Below are positions 48,710 through 58,415 of a stretch of DNA of 64,000 bases, one piece after another. Made by a program: the position numbers and the translations under genes. This stretch comes from Pristionchus mayeri (Eukaryota; Nematoda; Chromadorea; Rhabditida; Neodiplogasteridae): contig BTRK01000003.1 of assembly GCA_036245805.1 (NCBI GenBank), positions 26,360,685-26,424,684 on the forward strand, in the 5' to 3' direction. Under the pieces are notes generated by a model. It was not told where the DNA came from and searched no databases. It worked only from the letters and a program-made list of their open reading frames with translations. Within the stretch, counting starts at the first letter, position 1; each line of letters starts with the position of its first letter.

Positions 48710-50648
48710 TCATCTGAAGAGATCAAAGATCACCTTGAAGACGTCGGCATCATTGACTGTAGTGGTTCGATCCCGATCGGAGCCTTGTTTCCCTCCCGGA
48801 GGAGGACCAGATCGAGAATTGGACATGAGAGAGGAAACGGAGGGAGCACAAAGGATACCTGAGAAAGGAACGAATGAGGGAAGGGAGGAGGGGAGGGGGG
48901 AGGAGGGGGGGGGGGGGGAACTCACCAAGAGGATCCGAATTGAAGAATGTATCAGGGGCATACCACTCCGGAGCCTTCACTGGACGGAGCTGAAGAAGGA
49001 ATGAGTTCAGAGATCAAAGATCAATATTCGCACTGCTTTCGGTGCTCCTGGTTTCTTCTCCCAATCGTATAGGTCGTATGGCTGGACAGCGTATCTGAAC
49101 TCTCTCCTCCCCTTCCTCCCCCTCCCCCTTCCTCACCTTGTCATCACAGCCTTCATTGCATTGTAGATGGCCAAGTAGTCTGGTCTCTGGTAGCAATCGA
49201 GTCGTCTAAGGTCAGGCAGAATGGGACGGAGTTCCCCTGAGAGATCAAAGATCAAAGAGGGAGAGGGAGGGAACGGACTGGGCATATTCTGCATCACTAC
49301 TTCATCCGTACACTTGCACTTGACCTTCACGATGGCAATCTTGTCATTCTCCTTCTGAATTCCTTCCCATTGCATCATCACTAGTCAATCTCCCATTGCA
49401 TCATCACTAGTCAATCTCCCATTGCATCATCACTAGTCAATCTCCCATTGCATCATCACTAGTCAATCTCCCATTGCATCATCACTAGTCAATCTCCCAC
49501 CTGCCACGGTAGTCCACAGTGTAGTTCGATCAGTACGAAGAATAGAGACCAGAGGTCGTCCCTACGACCCTCCAAGATCAAAGATCATTCTGTGTTAAGA
49601 GAGAGATCACTCACCGACTCTAGCCTATCGTGTACATTGGGTGAGCAGTATCGAGAGGTTCCTCTGAATCCGACACTGCTTCTAGCGAGACGAGAAATCC
49701 ATCGGCCATTCGACTCAAGGGAGAAAGGGAGAGATACTCTTCTTTCTGATTATTCAAACCTTAAAGGCAAAGCTCCTCGCCAATCCGAAATCCAGTAGAT
49801 GGACCATAGTCGCACGATCGGGGTCGGTCACGATACCGAGGGCGAAAATGCTCGGTTTGATGTCCCTGAGGAAAGAAGTCATTTCTCGATTGATATCACT
49901 CTACCGTATACCTGTGTAGATATCCGTTATCGTGTAGGATCTTGAGAGCATACAGTGACTGAATTCCCAGTCGGATCCACGCGGAGACCGATAGAGTCGC
50001 CCAAGATCCGTCGTGTTTATCGTTCTTTTTCTATGATCGATCGATTAGATTGGAGTACGGTAGTTACCGTACCCGGAGGGTCTTGAAGTTCTCTCCGAGG
50101 AGAGTCATGATCATGTAGCAGTATTTGCTGTGCTTCGCCGCATGGAACACTTGCGGTATGTGAGGAGTGTCTCCACGAGCATTGATTGCACGAATCACTA
50201 GAATCTGCAAGGGTACTGTAGAGATACCGTACCCTCCATCTACCGTATACCTCTATTTTGATGGCACTTCCGCCCGAGACCTCATTCGGCTCAGCCTTCA
50301 GAGCTGCAGTGAGCTCGGGTTTCTTAGAATTCTGCATGAAGTACACCTGAAGGATACGGTAGGGAAAATGAGTAAGAAAAGTGAGTAGGTCATTTCAGGG
50401 ATACGGTAGATCAGTTTGCGTTAGTTCATTCAGAATACTGTGGGCCGTCTTTGACGTGGCGAGACCTTTCCGAATCCTCCTTCATCGATCTTTCGCTTGA
50501 CAATCCAATCCCCGAACGTCTTCCCTTCTTTGAACTTTAAATTGCAAGTACAGTACTCCCTACCGTACTCATTGGTTACCGTAACATATGCCTGAATCCT
50601 CTTTTTCTTCTGATTCTTCGTCTCTCCAGAAGGGGCCGAAGTCGCCAT
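48710..50648 (-). CDS. CK1-like protein kinase (possibly inactive)
   Basis: Twelve exons (50648-50466, 50346-50251, 50204-50073, 50030-49912, 49865-49760, 49713-49615, 49569-49501, 49354-49279, 49236-49137, 49094-49034, 48989-48926, 48858-48710) give 417 residues. The kinase domain starts near residue 50: glycine loop DEGGFGKVY, SAIKIE with the ATP-binding Lys, HRDIKP, LLDFGLA (DFG), then GTSRYCSPNVH, as in the CK1 and TTBK group rather than the usual APE signature. In the catalytic loop the expected Asn is Ile (HRDIKPSIF), so Mg binding may be impaired. A Ser/Pro-rich tail follows the domain. Exons 6 and 7 follow CTTGAG and TTGGAG acceptors. Several introns carry the TTTGATC and TACNGTA words, and intron 7 holds a minisatellite. 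Confidence 0.88.
49370..49500. repeat. 26 bp minisatellite in kinase intron
   Basis: About five copies of a 26 base unit (ACTAGTCAATCTCCCATTGC and six more bases), identical or nearly so, fill the intron between exons 7 and 8 and run up to the 5' splice site. Confidence 0.95.
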
Positions 50649-50793
50649 GGACAAATGAGAAGATTGACCACCCGTGACGAATGAAGGGGGAGGGAATGAG
50701 GGGAGACGGAGGATCGAATGAGAGGAGGAGGAGGAGGAGGAGAATGGGGTGAGGGTCATTGGATTTGCAAATGCAGAAATATAGCTTTTTTGT

Positions 50794-51216
50794 GGGTATG
50801 ACAAAAGCGCAAACGTCAAAACCGCAAATCGTCACAGCACGCTTAGAAGATGTCCTAGGAACTTGGGAGTGTCGTACACCAGTCAATATTACAGTACACT
50901 ATCAAATACCTTAACCAGTTCCTTGGGTCAGATTGAGTTCCTTGGGTCAAACATTTTCCTAAAAATCCAAAATCGATCGCAAAATGACCCTACAGTTGTT
51001 AGGAATACTGTCTGTTACGGTAGAATCATTTTGATATCGGGTTAATTTTAGAAAAATATATGACCCAAGGAACCAAATCTGACCCAAGGAACCGGTTACG
51101 GTATTTCATAGTGTACTGTAATATTGATTGGTTGCGGAACTCCTAAGTTACTAGGACGTCTTCTAAACGAGCTGTGACGATTTGCCATTTTGTCGTTTGC
51201 GATTTTGTCATACCCC
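50794..51216. mobile_element. Palindromic MITE upstream of the kinase gene
   Basis: Imperfect inverted arms begin GGTATGACAAAA and end TTTTGTCATACC and meet near 51000. About 423 bp, no coding frame, 146 bp upstream of the kinase ATG. Target duplication not clear. Confidence 0.8.
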
Positions 51217-51660
51217 CATACGTGAATATTTTACTTCCGATTGTGTTTTATTCTTTTCGATAAAAAATGCATTTCCTTCAAGAATTAAAAAATATACAAA
51301 CTTATTTACTAAAAGGCATTCCGAAAATAATGGTTTCTAAAAAGACGTCATGATTCTACAGTAATTTGAAATATTTTCGCGCATTTTTCAATTCAGGACG
51401 TATTGATTTAAGTTATTGCGAAATATTTTGAGTTTGATGCAATGTTTTCATAGTATTTTTTGTATAGATCTTCTTATTTGTTGAGATTTTACGTGTCAGT
51501 TTATATTGAATTGTTGAGGATACGTATATAGCTCTTATAAAAGACTTGCTTATCACTGATGGATTTCCTTTTTGCTAAATATTTTTTTCTTTTTACTAAT
51601 TGTTTCATTCTCGTGTAATAGCATGTGGGCCGGTAATGGTTGTTTCAATTTAGTATTGCG
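51217..51660. other. AT-rich intergenic region
   Basis: Presumed promoter region of the helicase gene. No exon seen. Confidence 0.45.
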
Positions 51661-54600
51661 ATGGATCAAAGCAATCAAAGCAATAGGGCATCGTACTCCG
51701 CAGGAAATGCTCCAAAGGTTTGCACAGATTTGTTTCATAAACCTTGCGATACCCAAGTTGATCCTTATTTTTGTCGATCGATCGGATCGCTCCACGATAT
51801 TTTAAGATTAATTCTTTCCTTACAAATTGAACTATTTTAGCAGATTTCTTTCTCGAGAAGACTGGGTAAACCGCGGCCTCGGAAATCTAAAAAGAAACCT
51901 TCGCCTTCCCAATTGAATTCTGCAGTACGTTTCTTTAATGATTTATTCTTGCTTACAAATAGAATCAAGCGGGACTATTTTTCCAGGATAATTCCAGAAA
52001 TGGAGATAAACAAGAAAGTACGTCCAGGGGAATGAAGGTAAGTATGTAGCATTCAGTCTTCATGTAATTTAATTTAAAAATAACACAAATATTACCTCTA
52101 TTTAGATGCGAATGTCAAGGGAGTAATTATGTGCAATCATTACAATCATCTATATTTTTGTGAAATTGTCGCCACTCAGGCTTAGCTAGATAGATTATCA
52201 ATATTATTGTTGTTATTATATTAATGGTATATTTTCCAGGATACTCCCTCTCATTCCACAAATGGAAATAAAAAAGAGAGGAATGCTTGGGGAATGAAGG
52301 TATGTATCATTACTCTCTACGCATCCTTGTAATATCGAAAAAAAAATTATTCTGAAAGCACCTTTAATTAGATAGATTATCAATATAATTGTTGTTATTA
52401 TATTAATGGTATATTTTCTAGGATACTCCCTGTCATTCCACAAATGCAGATAAAAAAGAGAGGAATGCTTGGGGAATGGAGGTATGTATCATTACTCTCT
52501 GCGCATCCTTATAATATCGAGAAAAAATTTTCTGAAAGCACCTATAATTGGATATTTTCATTATTATTGTTGTTATTATATTAATGGTATATTTTCCAGG
52601 ATACTCCCTCTCATTCCACAAATGGAGATAAAATAGAGAGGAATGCTTGGGGAATGAAGGTATGTATCATTACTCTCTACGCATCCTTGTAATATCGAAA
52701 AAAATATTCTGAAAGCACCTATAGTTGGATATTATCATTATTATTGTTGTTATTATATTAATGGTATATTTTCCAGGATACTCTTTCTCATTCCACAAAT
52801 GGAGATAAAAAGGAGAGGAATGCTTGGGGGATGGAGGTATGCATCATTACTCCCTAGGCATCTCAAATGTTATTTCAAAAATTTTATTCTGATAGCACCT
52901 TTAATTAGATGTTGATGTCAAGGAATGCGCGTATGCTCTCCTAGGTTAATAAGTCGTTCGGTTTCTCGCTTAAGGATATCGCATACATCCAGCATGAAGA
53001 GACAAATGTGAGAAGCTAATTATATTCTACTGGAACAAATCATAATCTTTACAATATGTTATTGTTATTGTACGAACTTTAGGCTGCAAACTTATCTTCG
53101 ACACTGAGAGGAAAGTATCACAGAAATAGCACGATTCGGTGAGGAAATATTTTTCTTATTTTTGTATAAATAGCTTAAGAAAAGGATACAACCACTGCAC
53201 GAGGTGGGAAAGTTGTGTAAAGGCATGCCTATTTGTAGTCCTCTTCCTTTGAATCACCCGAGAGCAGCGGGACCTCACTCGAATTCTTGGGAGTTGTCTC
53301 GAGATATGAATGGGGTGAACATTTAATGGAGTATTGTGGAATATCGATCAATCGTGCAGAATTGGGGCGATGGGAAGATGTCACGAAGAGGAGGAATGAC
53401 AACTACGAGGAAGGAGAAGGAGAAGGGAATGAGAAGTGGTGAGAGAAGGGATGGAAGCAGACTGAGGGTCCATTACAGTAGAGACTCGTCCGGGAATTCC
53501 CTCTGCCAATGTATGGGACAAGGATGGAGTATTCGTGCCTCCAGGCAAGAGAAAGGCTGTGAGTTCATCGATGTGACCATCTACTCCGGTAGAATAATAG
53601 ACGAATGAGTCTCATGGGTTTATCACACTCGATCACTATCCTTTCCCTCTTCAGGGCGGCAAAGACGCCATCATATTGAATGGAAATATTCAAGGACTGC
53701 CGAAACTAAAGGAGGTAATTCTATTCGATGCATTATCTTCTTAGCGTGATCATTCGAGTACTACTTGTTCAGTCTCATCCCTGCAATGATTCGATGGAGA
53801 AGCAAAGCAGTAGAAGAAGAGTGAAGAGGGCATCCAACGTCAATCGAGATGAATTACGAGTCGAGAATAATCTATTGCAGCCCGTCGACAATCCCAACGG
53901 GTTCAATTTTCTAGAGCCTCGAGATCTATCACTGATGGAGATTCAAATGTCAGATATCTCCCATCATACTTTCATATTTTTCTTTAAGAAAATGCAACTA
54001 TTAATGTATAGTGTATATACTTTCACACTGTAGAGAGGAAGATCATCCTTGGAAGGATTACTACGAAAAGGAGAAGGAAGAGGTTTGGAGGTCGTTCGAT
54101 TCGTCTCCCGCCCCACTCGAGTACAATGAAGACTCGCTGGCAATTTGGAAGCCCAGCTTCATTAGGGATGTCACGAGAGGAGATGTGATCGAATTCAGAG
54201 CAGGTGCCCTCCCCTCCCCTCCCCCCTCTTCTCTCTCAATTCATCCCTTGCAGCAACAGCTGAGGAGTGGATGGAGGCAGTGGGAAGGAAAGAGGAACAA
54301 CTTCCTGGTGAATCCATCTAGTTACATTTATTTGTCTTGTCCTCAATATCGTGCCTGCGGACTTGTAATAATCTCATTGCTGTGCTTCCTTACTAAGGTT
54401 TCGCCATTTTCTCAGAATTTCACGGTTATTTTTAAATTAATCATTTGCATCAGACTCTGTCGCTTCTCGAAGGAAATTGAAGAAGCCTGTGATCTACCAA
54501 TATACTGCTGCTATCAACAAATCGATGGGAATCTTGGAGGCCGTTCATTTCGAGCTCTTCTTGCCTAGTCAGTCTGTTGAAGTTATCAGCAGGAATAGTG

Positions 54601-57600
54601 TCTGAGTAATTAGATTAGAAGGAGGAGACGAGGAGTGTATCTTCATTTCAGACCGTCGAGATCTTCGATTCATCGTCATACCGTACTCCGATCTTCCCAG
54701 CGAGACCATCGAGGGCGATTACTTCTTCATCCACGAATTCGAACTGATGAGTGGAGATAGATGGAGCATCGAGTTGGGAGGGAACTACGATGTAGTCTGG
54801 AGTGTTCGCCGTTTGGAGAGGATCGCTAGTAGATGGAGGGAGAGAGAAGGACTGGCGTACATCGTGCAGTCTGACAAGGTGAGTGGAGAGTAGGGGGGAG
54901 AGCCATCTGAATCCTGAGTGCATTCTCTCTTCTTCCATCCCATTCTACCAAATCATTTAATTCCCTTTGTAGAGGACTGACTCGGATACGTGCGTGAGCA
55001 CTCTGGTTGACCACGAGTTCCTCGTGAATGGCGCCCTTTACGAGGATGCGGCAGACCGCGTGCCCAATACACTGGCGGCGATTACGATGAGTGTGACGAG
55101 TGGAGCCCATTTGTATCCAGTGGAGAGACCACGGAGAGAGGAATACGATCGATGGAATGAGGCGAAGAGAAGAGGAGAGGAGGATATACCCATGCCAGAG
55201 GAGAAGAGTTGGTACATGAAAGAATTAGAAGGAGTGATGACATCGTCACAACGGGATGGAAGGATGATCCCCACTGGAATGGAGAAACTATCGGAGAAGG
55301 ATGGGACACGATTGATCGATCGACTCGATCACTTCAAGATGTACAATCGAGACTCAGTCGATTACATGCACAATCTATTCACGATCGGAGCTCGATTCCG
55401 TGTGAATTGGAAGCAGTGGGAGGAGAAGGAGGAAGATGACGAGAGTGTGACAGTGGATGACAGTGTCATTCTCAAGACACTCGCAGATAAGGCCATTATG
55501 ATGGGAGAGTGCGACTGGATGCTCGATCTCATCTACGGGAAGAAGCAAGAGAAAAAGGAAGTGGAACGGAATAACCCGACATGGCTACCTATGACAGTGG
55601 GCAGGAAGGATGGCACGACGCTAACACTCAACACACAACAGGATAAGGCACTGAGGCTGTACTTGAATGAGAGGAGGGCCTTGTGCATCCTCTCCCCTCC
55701 TGGATCAGGGAAGACTACGGTAGCTGCAGTGATGGCCGCGTGTTCGAATGGAGTTCAACTGCTACTGGCAGTGCAGAATGTGGCAGTGGACAACATGGCA
55801 GCTGCACTCAAGGAGTTGGCATGGGCGAAGGAGGTGTACAATGTGAAGGGAGTGCACAATCTAGACCCAGAGAAGAAGCACCCCTACGACCTATTCGACA
55901 AGATGGATGAGGTTCGTGACGAAGGACGAGGCAATTACTGCTTCGATTCGAGAGATATCATTAATGGCAGGATAAACTGAACGAGTGGAAGCGCCGCAAG
56001 AAGGAGGTGGATGGGAAGGACGATTGGAAGGCAAGATTGCAATGGGAATATGCATTGACTAATGTGAGTGTACATTTTTTTCATGGATCCGTCTTGAATT
56101 AGAACGGTTGGAACAATAATTATTTCTATACAAAGTGAGTGACGAACAACCAAACGCAAAAAAGTGCGGTAATAAAGCGCGATCTCTTACCGATGGTTTT
56201 GTGCCTGCATCGACCATGTTCTCTCCTTCCCATATTACTCAATCTCCTTTATATTATTTATAATTATTTATTTCCGTTTTAATTCGATTCAATTCAATTT
56301 CAGTCTAAATCGGAGTACGAAAGACAAGGGAATCCGACAATCGTGCTGTCGACTGTCGAGATGGTGCTCTTCAAGATGTTCAACACGTTCGTTTTCACAA
56401 TCAATTGTCTCATTAAGTCTATTCTTGAAATCATTGTATGTTAAACTATCTTGTCACTGTGTTTCTTTAATTGCTCCGTTGTACAAGAGGGTTTTTAAGG
56501 AACAGCAACTTTAACTATTGGATTCTGAATCAAGTGAAGAGAGTGATCATCGACGAGGCTTCTCTTCTCACTGAGGCTGCCCTCTATTGTCTCTTTCGAC
56601 GATTCCCTCAGGTACCATTCCTCTCCCGATGCACAACAGACTCCCATTGCAGGCTCAATTCGCGTTCATCGGGGACGATAAGCAGTTGCCTCCATTCATG
56701 TTCGACCCTAAGATTCTCGGCCATCAATTGGCTGGTAGATCAGCCCTTTCTGTCGTCATGAAGAATGGCAATATCCCCGTGATTCAACTGGACGAAGTCT
56801 ATCGAGCTCCGCCCACTCTGGTCGCACCCTACAACAGACTCTCCTACGGAGGAAAGCTCGTCTCCAGAAAGGTACCCATTGTAACTAATTCTGCTGTTGC
56901 AATACCTCAGCTTCTTCAAATAGTCTATACTCAATTGTAGGCGGAGGGAGAGGGACTTCTCTCCTCTCTCGGTCTCATTCCTCCTTCTCGTCCTCAACTA
57001 CTCTTCGTGGATGTCGATGGAGCGCAGCTGAGGAATAAGCTCAATAAGTCACTCTTCAATGAGAGAGAAGAGCAAGTTCTGCTCAGGTTGGTCATCTTCT
57101 CTCTCCACATCAACTTAATCACAACACACCTTGCCAATTTTTGAAAATTTTGTTTGAACATTCCTTTTGGACTTTTCATGCTTTTATACCGCCTGCTCCC
57201 TTGGGAGGATTGTGAGTTGATTCCATCATTAATAAACGTGAGATATTTCTCTGCAGTCTCCTCATAATGTTCCCCGATGAGTGGAAGAAACGCATCATGA
57301 TCATCTGTTTGTACAAAGAGCAGAAGAGGAGGTCAGTGAATGTATCCCCTTCCATCCAGTAATCAGGAGTATTTCCAGATTGGAGGCTGTATTCGGGAGC
57401 GAGTACACCATCCTCACTGTCGATTCTTCTCAGGTACGGCTTTGGATAGAAGTACTTTCGAAATGCCTTTCACGCCTACTAATTAATCTCCTAGTTATTG
57501 TTCTGAGTTGCCAGGTGGAGAGAGGGGGGGAGATTGCAGGGTAAGGAGAAGCCGATCGTGATTCTGCTCACTTCGAGGACGGAGCAGAAGCAGGATATGG

Positions 57601-57908
57601 GATTCTTCTGCTGCCAGAAGAGGTTCCCCCTTCTCAGCCCATCCTACTACTACCCATTACCCTTTTGTTTTCTGGGAAGAGAGTGCAGAATGTATCTCTA
57701 TCCACTATAGTTAGTTGTGATACTCTGCAGTTCCACTCACTCCTTCAGATGCACTGTGGCGATCTCTCGTCATCAGGAAGCACTCATTATCTTCGGTTGT
57801 TCGTCCATTCTGGCCAAGAATCGTCCATGGAGTACGGTAGTCAATGGCGAGGATTTCACTCGAATTCGTGATAGACCTAATGTGAAGAAGAATGCGAAAG
57901 AGGAGTAG
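51661..57908 (+). CDS. UPF1-like SF1 helicase with repeated-exon N-terminus
   Basis: About 27 exons, roughly 1150 to 1190 residues. N-terminal exons: 51661-51717, 51841-51924 (basic), 51987-52037, four duplicated 60-base exons (52240, 52422, 52600, 52777), 52945-53007, 53083-53138 and an exon starting near 53268. Then 53479-53558, 53655-53714, 53773-53948, 54034-54203, 54254-54307, 54454-54567, 54652-54878, 54973-55911, 55971-56063, 56304-56386, 56488-56611, 56653-56871, 56941-57086, 57257-57331, 57379-57433, 57540-57622, 57749-57908. Motifs in order: PPGSGKTT (Walker A), VQNVAVDN (Ia), IIDEAS (II, Ser in place of Asp or Gln), GDDKQLPP (III), VDSSQGKEKPIVILL (V) and AISRHQEALIIFG (VI, with Arg). 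It should translocate on or unwind nucleic acid. The junction 53268-53479 is unresolved because the upstream frame is out of phase there. Confidence 0.88.
51987..52836 (+). repeat. Tandem exon duplication (four close copies)
   Basis: Exons 52240-52299, 52422-52481, 52600-52659 and 52777-52836 are each 60 bases, phase 0, and encode variants of DTPSHSTNGDKKERNAWGMK. The introns between them are also alike (TATTAATGGTATATTTTCCAG before each exon), so the duplicated unit is exon plus intron, spaced 177 to 182 bp. Exon 51987-52037 is a shorter, diverged relative with GMK at its end. Confidence 0.95.
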
Positions 57909-58415
57909 AGCTCTCTTTTCGGTCATGTACATTATGTTTACACTCTCCTTTTTGAACTGTTGGGTATACCGTTTAAGGACTAGAAGCTACTTTTTCACTT
58001 TTCTCTCATGTTCATTATTTTAATTTTGTGCACGTGTGTATTGTTTTAGAGTACACAGTACAGCTGATATTTTTTCTTTACTCCACTACCATGGAATCCT
58101 GATAGAAGTTCACATTTTGTTGTTTTACTGGCAATGACGATTCCTCTAACTTTCCAAATAAACCGAGAAGTGACTGATCGTGAATGTTCAACGAATGAAG
58201 ATACCACAACAAACGTTTGTGTCATTGTTTTTGTTGTGAAATAGAGAGTAGATCAAATTGCAGTTACTTCAATCCTCTCATACACCTTTTACTATGTATG
58301 CAAAATTATTCCTCTGTTCTTTCGTTCCATCCAATCATTTTCACCCTTTTCCTCTCACCTCGACGGTCTACAATGACCAATCGTCTGTTTCCTCCTCCGC
58401 TCTCTAAATCGATCA
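57909..58415. other. Intergenic
   Basis: AT-rich 3' flank of the helicase and upstream region of the next plus-strand gene. No exon seen. Confidence 0.5.

Noticed and set aside
49370..49500. Regular short repeats considered as a CRISPR-like array
   Set aside because: Units are directly adjacent without spacers and lie in a eukaryotic intron; it is a minisatellite.
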